In this document: in pieces, positions 8,582-17,270 of the stretch
Layout: every line of letters starts with the position of its first letter
Position numbering within the stretch: position 1 is the stretch's first letter
Program-made: the position numbers and the translations under genes
From: Acetobacteraceae bacterium
GTDB lineage: Bacteria > Pseudomonadota > Alphaproteobacteria > Acetobacterales > Acetobacteraceae
Reading direction: 5' to 3'
DNA length: 55,069 bases
NCBI GenBank assembly: GCA_031291725.1
Contig: JARLIM010000005.1
Span: 1 to 55,069 of the forward strand
Notes under the pieces: model-generated
Seen by the model: the letters and a program-made list of their open reading frames with translations, nothing else
Told to the model about the DNA's origin: nothing
Database searches by the model: none

Positions 8582-10078
8582 ATGACGGTTGAGATCGAGA
8601 TGGGGCAGACCACAGCAGGCGCTTCGGCAACGCTTGACTTGGAAGAGTTGCTGGCCACACGCCTGCTGGTTCAAGGCAACTCAGGCTCAGGCAAGTCCCA
8701 TCTGCTGCGCCGCCTGTTGGAGCAGAGCAGCCCTTGGGTGCAGCAGGCGATCATCGACCCGGAAGGCGATTTCGTCACCCTGGCCGAGCGCTTTGGGCAT
8801 CTGGTCATCGATGCCGAGGCCCACACGGAGCAGGGCCTGCAACTGGCGGGCGAGCGGGCGCGCATGCATCGCGTCTCCACCGTCCTCAACCTCGAAGGGC
8901 TGGACGCCGAAAACCAGCTGCGTCGTGCAGCGGCCTTTCTGGGCGGCATTTTCGAGGTGGATCGCAACCATTGGTATCCGATGCTGGTGGTGGTCGATGA
9001 GGCGCAGCTTTTTGCCCCGGCGATTGCCGGCGAAGTGTCCGACGATGCCCGCAAGCTCTCACTCGGCGCGATGACCAATCTGATGTGCCGAGGCCGCAAG
9101 CGCGGTCTGGCCGGGGTGATCGCCACGCAACGCCTGGCAAAGCTGGCCAAGAACGTCGCGGCCGAGGCATCGAATTTCCTGATGGGCCGCACCTTTCTCG
9201 ACATCGATATGGCGCGCGCTGCCGACCTGCTCGGCATGGAGCGCCGTCAGGCCGAGGCGTTCCGCGATCTGGAGCGCGGGCATTTCATGGCGCTCGGCCC
9301 GGCATTGTCGCGTCGCCCGCTCAGCTTGCGCATCGGCGTCACCCAGACCCAGCCGCGCAACGCGATCCAACGCCTGACGCCGCTGCCGACCGCGTTGGAA
9401 GACGCGCGCGCGGTGATCCTCGCCGCCCCTCCCCCCGAGGCCGCCCGACCGCAGCGCCGTCCGCCAGCAGCGCCGGCACCGGATCTGCTCAGCCAGTTGA
9501 TGGCCGCCAAGCCCGCCGTGGCCGAGGGACAGTCGGAGACGGAAGAGGCCATGCCGAGCCCGGAAATTCTCGCCGAACGTCGCGACCGGCTGGAGCGTAT
9601 TCTGCGCGCCATCCTCGCCGACCCCGAGGCCGGGTTCCGCGCCATCGGCGTGCTGTATCAGGATTTTCTCGTCCGCTGCCGCATTGAGGGTTTGGGCTCC
9701 GGCGTGCCGGAACTGGCCGCCTTCCGCCGCATGCTCACACGGGCACGGGCCGGGATCAGTGCAGAGATCGCCGAGGACGACATCTGGCAGGATGTCACCC
9801 GACGCGCAGCACTGCTGCCCGAGGATATGCAGGGCATTTTCATGATGATCGCAGGCGCCGCCCGCGAAAGCCTGCCCTGCCCGAGCGATCTTGCCATCGC
9901 CCGCGCCTATGGCACACGCTCGCTGGGCCGCGCCCGCCGGGTTCTGACCTATATCGAGGAACAAGGGCTGATCGTCTGTCAGACCGACGGTGCCGGACGA
10001 CGGATTGTCACGCTGGTCGAACTTGCCTGGGCCACCGCACCCGGCGATCCGCATGCCGAGGACGTGCTGGCAAGCTGA
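8582..10078 (+). CDS. HerA-like P-loop ATPase (DUF87-type)
   Basis: A 498-residue ATPase of the HerA/FtsK superfamily. A Walker A motif GNSGSGKS lies at residues 32-39. The IDPEGDF element typical of HerA and VirB4-like domains follows at 58-64, the Walker B strand MLVVVDE ends at 140, and ATQRLAKLAKNVAAEASN matches the sensor region. Residues 270-330 are a proline/alanine-rich linker, and the C-terminal third may be helical with a winged-helix-like end (RRVLTYIEEQGLIVC). HerA ATPases pump DNA in repair or, in some families, in phage defence. The N-terminal HAS barrel of true HerA is missing and no NurA nuclease is adjacent, so its partner is unknown. It may form an operon with the small gene at 8135. 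Confidence 0.85.
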   Translation: MTVEIEMGQTTAGASATLDLEELLATRLLVQGNSGSGKSHLLRRLLEQSSPWVQQAIIDPEGDFVTLAERFGHLVIDAEAHTEQGLQLAGERARMHRVSTVLNLEGLDAENQLRRAAAFLGGIFEVDRNHWYPMLVVVDEAQLFAPAIAGEVSDDARKLSLGAMTNLMCRGRKRGLAGVIATQRLAKLAKNVAAEASNFLMGRTFLDIDMARAADLLGMERRQAEAFRDLERGHFMALGPALSRRPLSLRIGVTQTQPRNAIQRLTPLPTALEDARAVILAAPPPEAARPQRRPPAAPAPDLLSQLMAAKPAVAEGQSETEEAMPSPEILAERRDRLERILRAILADPEAGFRAIGVLYQDFLVRCRIEGLGSGVPELAAFRRMLTRARAGISAEIAEDDIWQDVTRRAALLPEDMQGIFMMIAGAARESLPCPSDLAIARAYGTRSLGRARRVLTYIEEQGLIVCQTDGAGRRIVTLVELAWATAPGDPHAEDVLAS

Positions 10079-10143
10079 GCGGCGGCACATCATTCTTCAA
10101 CCGCCCAGCCCCCGGATGGGCTGAGCTACGGGCGATCAAACGC

Positions 10144-11187
10144 ATGGATCAGCAGCTTGAATTCGGACTCGATACCTTTGGAGACGTCACCTTCGATACG
10201 GCCCAGGGCGGGTTGCTGTCACAGGCCCAGGTGATCCGCAATGTGATCGACGAAGGCGTGCTGGCCGATCAGATGGGGGTGGATTTCTTCGGAGTCGGCG
10301 AGCACCACCGCGACGATTTCGCCATCTCGTCGCCGGAGATCGTGCTGGCCGCGATTGCCAGCCAAACCCACCGCATCCGCCTCGGCACCGCCGTGACGGT
10401 GTTGAGTTCCGATGATCCGATCCGGCTGTTTCAACGCTTCGCCACGCTCGATGCGGCGTCCAGCGGGCGGGCGGAGGTGATTTTGGGCCGGGGCTCGTTC
10501 ACCGAATCCTTTCCGCTCTTCGGCTATGATTTGGCGCAATACGAGGCGTTGTTCGAAGACAAGCTCGATCTGTTCGCCGCCCTCATCCGACAGGAGGCGG
10601 TCAACTGGCAGGGCAGCTCACGGCCGCCCTTGGTCGATCAGCGTGTGTTTCCGCAATTGGAACATGGTCGGTTGCGCTGCTGGATCGGCGTGGGGGGCAG
10701 CCCGGAATCGGTGGTGCGGGCGGCGAAATACGATATGCCGCTGATGCTGGCCATCATCGGCGGCGACCCGAAGCGTTTCGAACGCTATGTCGATCTGTCG
10801 CAGCGCGCACATGCCCATTTCGGCACGGCCTTGCAACCGATCGGTGTGCACTCTCCCGGCTATATCGCCGACACCGACGCGCAGGCGCGCGCGGAATTAT
10901 GGCCGAGCTACAAGCAGATGCGCGACCGGATCGGACGTGAACGCGGCTGGCCGCCGATGAATCCGGCGGAATTCAACCAGGAAGCCGATCACGGCTCGCT
11001 CTATGTCGGCTCGCCGAGCACGGTGGCGCATAAGATCGCCGCCACGATGAAGGCGCTGCGGCTGTCACGCTTCCAACTCAAATACAGTGCAGGCCCGATG
11101 CCGCATGAAAAACTCATGCGCAGCATCGAACTCTATGGCCGCGAGGTCATCCCGATGGTGCGTGCGCTTCTCGCTGACCGGACATAG
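10144..11187 (+). CDS. LLM-class flavin-dependent oxidoreductase
   Basis: A 347-residue enzyme of the bacterial luciferase-like monooxygenase superfamily, a TIM barrel using reduced flavin. The start (QQLEFGLDTFGDV) and the block VDFFGVGEHHRDDFA are typical. The segment RIRLGTAVTVLSSDDPIRLF lines the flavin site, and GRAEVILGRGSF contains the conserved glycine loop. Members oxidise diverse carbon substrates or act as F420- or FMN-dependent reductases, so the substrate cannot be read. It is followed by aroQ in the same direction but without functional linkage that I can see. Confidence 0.9.
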   Translation: MDQQLEFGLDTFGDVTFDTAQGGLLSQAQVIRNVIDEGVLADQMGVDFFGVGEHHRDDFAISSPEIVLAAIASQTHRIRLGTAVTVLSSDDPIRLFQRFATLDAASSGRAEVILGRGSFTESFPLFGYDLAQYEALFEDKLDLFAALIRQEAVNWQGSSRPPLVDQRVFPQLEHGRLRCWIGVGGSPESVVRAAKYDMPLMLAIIGGDPKRFERYVDLSQRAHAHFGTALQPIGVHSPGYIADTDAQARAELWPSYKQMRDRIGRERGWPPMNPAEFNQEADHGSLYVGSPSTVAHKIAATMKALRLSRFQLKYSAGPMPHEKLMRSIELYGREVIPMVRALLADRT

Positions 11188-11245
11188 TGCGATCATTCGG
11201 CGTTCGGCTGCCAATCCTCAGCTTTTGATTGTTGGAAACACCCTG

Positions 11246-11689
11246 ATGTCCAAGTCGATATTTATCCTCAACGGCCCGAATTTGAACCTGCTCGGCCAGC
11301 GCGAGCCGGATATCTACGGTCACACGACGCTTGCCGATATCGAGGCCCGCTGCATCGTCCGTGCGGCGGCCCTCGGCCACACTGTCGATTTCCGGCAGAG
11401 CAATTACGAGGGTGCTTTGGTGGAATTCGTCCATGACGCCCGGCTGAACGGTTCGGCCATCATCATCAACCCGGCCGGCTACACCTTCACCTCGGTGGCG
11501 CTGATGGATGCGCTGAAAATGTTCGACGGCCCGAAGATCGAGCTGCATATCTCCAACGTGCACAAGCGCGAGGCGGTGTACCACACCTCGCTGATGTCCG
11601 CCGTCGTCACCGGCCTGGTCGTCGGCATGGGAGCCTATGGCTATGAGCTGGCGGTGGATGCCGTCGCCAATTTCCTCGCCAATGCCTGA
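11246..11689 (+). CDS. aroQ: type II 3-dehydroquinate dehydratase
   Basis: A 147-residue enzyme that dehydrates 3-dehydroquinate to 3-dehydroshikimate in the shikimate pathway, forming a dodecamer in the cytoplasm. The sequence is classical: LNGPNLNLLGQREPDIYG with the flexible catalytic loop, SNYEGALVEFVHDA, IINPAGYTFTSVAL, and the HISN motif with the catalytic histidine region. The ATG at 11246 gives the standard length; the open frame before it overlaps the preceding gene and is not coding. The thioesterase gene starts within or just after its end, so the two are probably translated from one message. Confidence 0.97.
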   Translation: MSKSIFILNGPNLNLLGQREPDIYGHTTLADIEARCIVRAAALGHTVDFRQSNYEGALVEFVHDARLNGSAIIINPAGYTFTSVALMDALKMFDGPKIELHISNVHKREAVYHTSLMSAVVTGLVVGMGAYGYELAVDAVANFLANA

Positions 11690-11693
11690 CCAG

Positions 11694-12158
11694 ATGGAGA
11701 ATAAGGTGGACGACGCCACGATGTCAGACTTGGCCCAGGCCATGTTCCAGCGCGCCCTCGGCGACGACCGCCACGTTTTTGGCTCCTTCTTCCTGTCCCG
11801 CCTCCTCGGCTTCGACGTCAGCTATGATGGCGAGAGCTGCACGGTTGCCTTTCAGGCCATCCCGCCTTTGTTCAATCCACAGGGCACGCTGCATGGCGGC
11901 ATTCTGGCAACGGCGATGGATGTCTCGATGGGACATCTGTTGCACCACGTCGATGCGGCCGGGACGACGCTGGAAATGAAGCTGCAATATCTCGCCCCGG
12001 TCCAGCGCGGGCGCGTGTGCTGCCAAGCCTCCTTCCTCCGACGCGGGCGCAGCCTCTCGTTCCTGCAATCACATGCCCGCAATGAAGACGGCCAGCTGAT
12101 CGCGCATGCGACAGCGACATGGAAACGCCTGCGCCAAGCGGGAGCGACATCAGCGTAG
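11694..12158 (+). CDS. PaaI/YdiI-family hotdog thioesterase
   Basis: A protein of about 154 residues with the hotdog fold, likely hydrolysing an acyl-CoA thioester. The signature is the motif NPQGTLHGGILATAMD, in which the HGG turn and downstream Asp help shape the active site. The strand pair LEMKLQYLAPVQRG and the end strand LIAHATATWK are also typical. Three starts are possible: 11682 (overlapping the aroQ stop), 11694 and 11721. The last gives the usual length and has AAGGTGG upstream; I list the middle one. The acyl substrate is unknown. Confidence 0.85.
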   Translation: MENKVDDATMSDLAQAMFQRALGDDRHVFGSFFLSRLLGFDVSYDGESCTVAFQAIPPLFNPQGTLHGGILATAMDVSMGHLLHHVDAAGTTLEMKLQYLAPVQRGRVCCQASFLRRGRSLSFLQSHARNEDGQLIAHATATWKRLRQAGATSA

Positions 12159-12330
12159 GTATTTACCCATCGGAAACATGTAACTGAACGCGCACACGCC
12201 GGCTGAAATTTTGTATAGTTTTGTTGTAATTTATCATAAATTTATGCGACATTATAATTACTACTTTTCTATTGGCGATATATTTTATTTATCATACCAA
12301 TATAACATCACATCGATGACGATTTGAGGG
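12159..12330 (+). promoter_or_regulatory. AT-rich upstream region of the response regulator gene
   Basis: These 172 bases are far more AT-rich than their surroundings, with a stretch of nearly pure A/T from about 12210 to 12300. They contain an ATGCGACA octamer (12244-12251) that also occurs, as an inverted pair, in the gap at 7692-8134. The region very likely contains the promoter of the response regulator, but I cannot fix -35 and -10 boxes with confidence. Confidence 0.45.
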
Positions 12331-13041
12331 ATGGCGGGCATGGCAAGCTCATCAGGCGAAGGCCAGAGTGCAGTTCTGGTCGTTGATGACGATGAGGCGC
12401 TCCTCCGGGCCATCAGCGAGGCGCTCTCACAGAGCGGCATCATCTGTCGGACCTGTGCCGATTGGCACAGCACTCTCGCCATGTTGGAGGGCTGGAAGCC
12501 CGATCTGATCGTACTCGATCAACGGTTGGGTGCCTTCGACACGCTTCTCCATTTCCCCAGCATCCGAAAACTCACCTCCGCTCCGATCTTGTTTCTGACG
12601 GGCTCCCAAAATGAGGCGGATCGTGTGATTGGGCTGGAATTGGGGGCGGATGATTTCCTGCTCAAACCGATCAGCAGTCGGGAATTGGTGGCGCGCGTGC
12701 GTGTGCATTTGCGCCGAGCCAATCGTGAGGTGCCGGCAGCACCGCAAGGGCAGTGGCGGATCACGCATGTCGAGCGCCGGGTCTATCGCCCTGATGGCTC
12801 CGTGGTACAGTTGACGTCGGCGGAGTTCGAATTGTTGGAAACCCTGGCGGCCACGCCGGGAACGCCAGTCACCCGCGATGCACTGTCCCGCCAGGTACTG
12901 CGCCGCCCCAACGTGGATGATGACCGCTCGCTCGACAATCTGGTGCACCAAATCCGCCGGAAACTGGGCTTCAGTGACGCCCGCGAAGTGATCGTCAGCG
13001 TTCGCAATGTGGGCTACACATTCCGCGGCTTTCCGGAGTGA
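12331..13041 (+). CDS. OmpR/PhoB-type response regulator, orphan
   Basis: A 236-residue two-component response regulator. The receiver domain spans residues 14-125 with the acidic pocket at VVDDDE (Asp20-Asp21), the phospho-acceptor Asp63 in LIVLDQRLG, Thr90 and Lys112 in LLKPIS. The C-terminal winged helix (about 138-234) shows LTSAEFELLETLAATPG, the DDRSLDNLVHQIRRKL recognition helix and the VRNVGYTF wing, all standard for OmpR/PhoB. The start could also be the ATG at 12340, which has better ribosome-binding spacing. No histidine kinase lies next to it; the next genes are on the other strand. Target genes are unknown. Confidence 0.92.
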   Translation: MAGMASSSGEGQSAVLVVDDDEALLRAISEALSQSGIICRTCADWHSTLAMLEGWKPDLIVLDQRLGAFDTLLHFPSIRKLTSAPILFLTGSQNEADRVIGLELGADDFLLKPISSRELVARVRVHLRRANREVPAAPQGQWRITHVERRVYRPDGSVVQLTSAEFELLETLAATPGTPVTRDALSRQVLRRPNVDDDRSLDNLVHQIRRKLGFSDAREVIVSVRNVGYTFRGFPE

Positions 13042-13060
13042 GGGCTGCTTCGGCACGCCC

Positions 13061-13120
13061 TAGAGCGGTTTCCGACCAGACTGACCGCGCAGCGGTTCGG
13101 TCTGGTTGGACGTTGCTCTA
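13061..13120. repeat. REP-like palindrome, copy 2, overlapping a stop codon
   Basis: A 60-bp interrupted palindrome with TAGAGC (13061-13066) and GCTCTA (13115-13120) as outer arms. Middle arms are CCGACCAGAC (13072-13081) and GTCTGGTTGG (13100-13109), one wobble apart, and the core is ACCGC/GCGGT. It lies between the convergent response regulator and ABC permease genes, and its last three bases form the permease stop codon. It probably serves as a bidirectional terminator or a transcript-stabilising hairpin. Confidence 0.7.
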
Positions 13121-14248
13121 ATCGAGCGATTTGTTGAACCGCAGCACGCTCAGCGTGAGCAGCACCACGCCGAGAGCCGCCAGCGCCAGCATGGACGGCC
13201 ATAATACCTCCGGCCCCACCCCCTTGAGCAGAACAGCGCGAATCACCACCAGAAAATAGCGCAGCGGGTTGATTCGGGTAAACCACTGCAACACCGCCGG
13301 CATGGCTGAGATCGGAAAGGCAAAGCCGGATAAGGTCATGAATGGGTTGACGAAAAAGAAGTTCAACGCGAATGCCTGCTGCTGGGTGCGCGACAATGTG
13401 GACAGCAACAGGCCCATGCCGAGTGCTGCAATCAAGAACAGCGACGCCCCCAGCAACAGCACCCAGATGCTGCCGACAAACGGCACGCCGAACCACAGCA
13501 CGCCCAATGTCGTCACCAAGGCAACATCGACCAGACCGATCAGGAAGAACGGCACCGTCTTGCCGAGGATGAATTCATAAGGCCGGATCGGACTGACCAT
13601 AATCTGCTCAAGCGTGCCGACCTCTCGCTCCCGCACCACCGCGAATGCCGTCAGGCTGACAACCTGCATGAAAGCCAGCGTGCCAATCACGCCGGGGATG
13701 AAGAACCAACGATCCGCCAGATCCTGATTGTACCAGGGCCGCTCGCTCATCGAGACCGTCAGGCCCGGCACCGCAGCCCCAGCCCCGGCCGGCCACGCGC
13801 TCTGCGCCGCATGGCTTTGAAAGCCCGCGACGATCTGATTGACATAGCCGAGCGCGATCAGCGCGGTGTTCGAATTGGTGCCATCGACCAGCACTTGCAG
13901 CGGTGCGGTTTTGCCGCTGTCGAGCGCCCGGGCAAAGCCTGCATGAATGATAACGCCCACCACCGCCCTACCGGCATCGATATCGGCCTCCACGGCGTGC
14001 TGCGAGGTGGCACGATCGACCACATCGAAACGCCCAGAGGCGACGAAATGGGATACCAGTTCGCGACTGCCTTGGCTTCGATCCAGATCCAGCAATGAGA
14101 GGCTGACGTTATTGACGGTGAAGGTGGCCGCATAGCCGAAGACAATCACCTGGATCAGCAACGGCACGATCAGTCGGAACATCGCCCAGCGGTCGCGCCG
14201 CAATTCGAGCAACTCCTTCATCAACATCACCTGCAGACGGCGGATCAT
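13118..14248 (-). CDS. ABC-2 type permease (YbhR/YhhJ-like), second permease
   Basis: A 376-residue ABC-2 transporter membrane subunit, the last gene of a five-gene efflux operon. There is one N-terminal helix (MFRLIVPLLIQVIVFGYAATF), a large extracytoplasmic domain of about 140 residues, then five helices. The helix region contains VVREREVGTLEQIMVSPI, the coupling-helix motif of this family, and ends at LRYFLVVIRAVLLKG. It matches the YbhR/YhhJ class, which pairs with a HlyD-type adaptor to export drugs or other hydrophobic compounds. The start overlaps the stop of the upstream permease by four bases, so the two are translationally coupled and probably form a heterodimeric pore. Confidence 0.9.
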   Translation of the reverse strand: MIRRLQVMLMKELLELRRDRWAMFRLIVPLLIQVIVFGYAATFTVNNVSLSLLDLDRSQGSRELVSHFVASGRFDVVDRATSQHAVEADIDAGRAVVGVIIHAGFARALDSGKTAPLQVLVDGTNSNTALIALGYVNQIVAGFQSHAAQSAWPAGAGAAVPGLTVSMSERPWYNQDLADRWFFIPGVIGTLAFMQVVSLTAFAVVREREVGTLEQIMVSPIRPYEFILGKTVPFFLIGLVDVALVTTLGVLWFGVPFVGSIWVLLLGASLFLIAALGMGLLLSTLSRTQQQAFALNFFFVNPFMTLSGFAFPISAMPAVLQWFTRINPLRYFLVVIRAVLLKGVGPEVLWPSMLALAALGVVLLTLSVLRFNKSLD

Positions 14249-15387
14249 CGCTCATCCAATCGCTTATGGAAGCTGCGCGCGGCGATGCGGATGATCAGCA
14301 CGGCAAAGACAACCAGCGCCAGAATGGGGCCGATCAACTCTGACAGCCCGCTGCCCTTGAGAAAAACCGCGCGCAAGATGGTCACGAAATAGCGCGGATA
14401 AACCGCATAGGTGATCATCTGAACGAAATGCGGCATCTGATCGATGGGGAAGGTGTAGCCCGATAGCAGTGTGGTCGGCAGCATCGTCAACAGCAGCGCC
14501 ACCTGACTGGCACCGAGCTGGCTGCGAATCCGCACCGAGACCAGATAGCCGATGCCCAGCACCACCAACGTGTAGAGCATCGTGGTGGCGGCCAATGTGC
14601 CGAACGCCCCCCGGAATGGCACCCGAAACCAGAAAATCGCCGCGATCAAGCAAAACCCGGCATCGACCAGCCCGACGATGAAATACGGCATCAGCTTGCC
14701 GATCATCAACTCCAGCGCCGTCACTGGGGTTGAGATCAACTGCTCCATCGTGCCGCGCTCCCACTCCCGCGAGACGGTCAGCGAGGTGAGCTGCGCGCCC
14801 ACCAGCCCGAGAATGACGGCCACCACGCCGGGAATGATGAAGTTCCGGCTATCGAGCGCCTCATTGAACATCACACGTGGTTCCAGATCGACCGAGCCTA
14901 CGGTTTGCGCCAATTCGCCATGCATGCGCAGCCAGTTGCGTTCGAAATCGGCCGTGACCAACGCGATCACCCCTTGGGCATAACCGATGGCGATGTTGGT
15001 GGTGTTGACATCGGTGGCGTCGAAGATCGCCTGCACGCTCGCTGTGCCGCTGGAATCGAGCGTGCGGGTGAAATTGCTGGCAATGGTGATCGCGCCGATG
15101 CAGACACTGCGATCCATCGCATCGCGCAATTCGGCTTCATTGTGCAGTTGGCGCACCACAGCGAACCAGTTCGACGACGCGAAATCCTGCACCAATGCCC
15201 GGCTGATCTGGCTGTTCTCCTGATCGTAGACGCACAACGCAACGTGGCGCACATCCAGGCTGACCCCATAGCCCAGCAATCCCATCTGCATCAGCGGCAT
15301 CAGCAGCGCGATGGCCAGACTGCGCGGGTCGCGCCAGATTTGCAGCGTCTCCTTATAGGCAATGGCGAGAAGTCGTTTCAGCTTCAT
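14245..15387 (-). CDS. ABC-2 type permease (YbhS-like), first permease
   Basis: A 380-residue paralogue of the permease that follows it, with the same layout: a cytoplasmic start (KRLLAIAYKETLQIWRDP), a first helix, a large periplasmic loop and five C-terminal helices. The coupling motif appears as VSREWERGTMEQLISTPV, and the family end motif as YPRYFVTILRAVFLKGSG. It overlaps the upstream ATPase stop by four bases and the next permease start by four bases, which indicates one tightly coupled transcript. It is expected in the inner membrane as one half of the transport channel. Confidence 0.9.
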   Translation of the reverse strand: MKLKRLLAIAYKETLQIWRDPRSLAIALLMPLMQMGLLGYGVSLDVRHVALCVYDQENSQISRALVQDFASSNWFAVVRQLHNEAELRDAMDRSVCIGAITIASNFTRTLDSSGTASVQAIFDATDVNTTNIAIGYAQGVIALVTADFERNWLRMHGELAQTVGSVDLEPRVMFNEALDSRNFIIPGVVAVILGLVGAQLTSLTVSREWERGTMEQLISTPVTALELMIGKLMPYFIVGLVDAGFCLIAAIFWFRVPFRGAFGTLAATTMLYTLVVLGIGYLVSVRIRSQLGASQVALLLTMLPTTLLSGYTFPIDQMPHFVQMITYAVYPRYFVTILRAVFLKGSGLSELIGPILALVVFAVLIIRIAARSFHKRLDER

Positions 15388-16319
15388 GTCTGCCCCGCCA
15401 CGCTGCTGCGTGAGACCAATTGCACGAACACATCCTCCAGGCTCGGCGCGATCGGCACCGGCTGACCCGCGGTGACGCCGCGCGTGGCGAGCCAGGGTTG
15501 CAGTGCCTCGACGGAACCGCGCATGAGCACATGCAGCTTATCGCTGAAAATCGCCGCGTCGATCACCTCCGGCATCTGGCCCAGCGCGGTGACGGCGGCA
15601 CCGAGCGCTTCGCAGCTCAGTTCATAGAGCGTGCCGCCCAACGCGTGCCGTCGTAATTCGCCAGGGCTGCCGATGGCCACCAATTGCCCGGCGTTGATCA
15701 AGGCGATCCGGTTGCAATATTCGGCCTCCTCCATGTAGTGCGTCGAGACCAGGATGGTGACGGATTGTGACGCCAATTGATGGATCAGTTCCCAGAATTT
15801 CCGCCGCGCCTCGGGCTCCACGCCGGATGTCGGTTCGTCGAGGAACAGCACCGGCGGACGGTGTAAGATCGCGCACCCCAAAGCGAGGCGCTGCTTCCAG
15901 CCACCGGCGAGCGTCTGCACCAGCACATCTTCGCGGCCCTCAAGGCCTGCCATGCCGATCGCCATGTGCATACGCGCCTCGATCTCGCCGCGCGGCACCT
16001 GATACAGCCCACCGAAGAACAGCAAATTCTCACGCACGCTCAGATCGCCATAAAGCGAGAATTTCTGCGACATGTAGCCGATATGCGCCCGCACCGCCTC
16101 TGGATCGCGCGCCACATCGAACCCCGCCACTTCGGCGCGCCCTGCACTCGGCTTGAGCAGACCGCAGAGCATGCGGATTGTGGTGGATTTTCCCGCACCG
16201 TTCGGCCCGATAAAGCCGACCACCTCGCCCTTGGCGATACTGAGATCGAGGTTATCGACAGCGACGAAGCTGCCGAAGCGCTTGGTCAAACCAGTGGCTT
16301 GAACGGCAATGTCCATCAT
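15384..16319 (-). CDS. ABC transporter ATP-binding protein, second NBD (YbhF C-half-like)
   Basis: A 311-residue nucleotide-binding subunit. Walker A is GPNGAGKST; the signature is LAGGWKQRL rather than LSGGQ; Walker B is VLFLDEPTSGVE, with glutamate where the D-loop normally has aspartate. This non-canonical pattern matches the second nucleotide-binding half of YbhF/RbbA-type transporters, which are usually one fused polypeptide. The start at 16319 overlaps the stop of the previous ATPase as ATGA and has AGGGGAAGG just upstream. A longer in-frame extension exists but has no family counterpart. It energises the two permeases that follow. Confidence 0.92.
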   Translation of the reverse strand: MMDIAVQATGLTKRFGSFVAVDNLDLSIAKGEVVGFIGPNGAGKSTTIRMLCGLLKPSAGRAEVAGFDVARDPEAVRAHIGYMSQKFSLYGDLSVRENLLFFGGLYQVPRGEIEARMHMAIGMAGLEGREDVLVQTLAGGWKQRLALGCAILHRPPVLFLDEPTSGVEPEARRKFWELIHQLASQSVTILVSTHYMEEAEYCNRIALINAGQLVAIGSPGELRRHALGGTLYELSCEALGAAVTALGQMPEVIDAAIFSDKLHVLMRGSVEALQPWLATRGVTAGQPVPIAPSLEDVFVQLVSRSSVAGQT

Positions 16320-17269
16320 GCCTTCCCCTGCGATCCGACCAGGGCGACAAAGACATCCTCGATGGAAGGCTCGATCCGGCAGACCTCCGCGTTGACGATG
16401 CCGTGCTGGATGAGCCATGCCGCGACGTCCGCCCGACGGAGCTCCGCATCATCGACGCGAACATTGACGTGATCGCCCATCAGCAACAGGCCGAGCACAC
16501 AAGGCGCGCCGATCAGCGCCGCATGCACATCGCGCGCGCTGGTGCCCGGCGAGGGCGTCACGGCCAGCAATGCGCCGGGCATCGCCTGTTTCAGACGCGC
16601 GGGCGTGTCGCAATACCGCACCACGCCTTCATGCAGCAACGCCAGACGCGAGCACCGCTCGGCCTCGTCCATATAGGCGGTGGAGAGCACGATGGTGACG
16701 CCCTGCTCACGCAGACTGTAGAGAATGCCCCAGAAATCCCGGCGCGATACCGGGTCCACCCCGGTGGTGGGCTCGTCGAGCAGCAGCACTTGCGGGGTGT
16801 GAATCAGCGCGCAGACCAGACCGAGCTTTTGTTTCATCCCTCCCGATAACTGGCCGGCCAGACGGCGACGAAACGGGGTGAGACCGGCGGCCTCCAGCAA
16901 TCCCGCGCCCCGCTCACGCCGGACCGGTCCGGGCACCTCGAACAACGTGGCGTAGAAGAAAATATTCTCGTCCACCGTCATGTCTTCATAGAGGCCAAAG
17001 CGTTGCGGCATGTAGCTGAGATAGGGCTTTGCCCGCTCTGGCTCGGCCACAACGTCGATCCCGGCGAGCCGGATATCGCCCGCATCCGGCCCCATCACAC
17101 CCGCGAGCATGCGCATGATGGTGCTTTTGCCCGCACCGTCGGGGCCGACCAAACCGAAAATCTCGCCGCGCAGGATATCGAAATTCACCCCAGCCACCGC
17201 AACCACCGATCCGAAGCGGCGAATCAGCCCATGTGCGCGCACCACCACCTCATCCTGCGCGCTGTTCAT
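16316..17269 (-). CDS. ABC transporter ATP-binding protein, first NBD (YbhF N-half-like)
   Basis: A 317-residue nucleotide-binding subunit with canonical motifs: Walker A GPDGAGKST, signature LSGGMKQKL, Walker B VLLLDEPTTGVD and a switch region ending in STAYMDEAERC. The C-terminal 90 residues form the small extra domain found in efflux ATPases of this class, ending with SIEDVFVALVGS. It begins one base beyond the adaptor stop and overlaps the next ATPase by four bases. With its neighbour it replaces the single fused ATPase of E. coli ybhGFSR or yhiI-rbbA-yhhJ. It is presumably the catalytically stronger half of the ATPase pair. Confidence 0.92.
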   Translation of the reverse strand: MNSAQDEVVVRAHGLIRRFGSVVAVAGVNFDILRGEIFGLVGPDGAGKSTIMRMLAGVMGPDAGDIRLAGIDVVAEPERAKPYLSYMPQRFGLYEDMTVDENIFFYATLFEVPGPVRRERGAGLLEAAGLTPFRRRLAGQLSGGMKQKLGLVCALIHTPQVLLLDEPTTGVDPVSRRDFWGILYSLREQGVTIVLSTAYMDEAERCSRLALLHEGVVRYCDTPARLKQAMPGALLAVTPSPGTSARDVHAALIGAPCVLGLLLMGDHVNVRVDDAELRRADVAAWLIQHGIVNAEVCRIEPSIEDVFVALVGSQGKA

Positions 17270-17270
17270 C

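Noticed and set aside
10106..10123. Possible terminator hairpin CAGCCC/GGGCTG after the HerA-like gene
   Set aside because: Only a 6-bp stem and no T-run follows, so it does not stand out from chance in GC-rich DNA.
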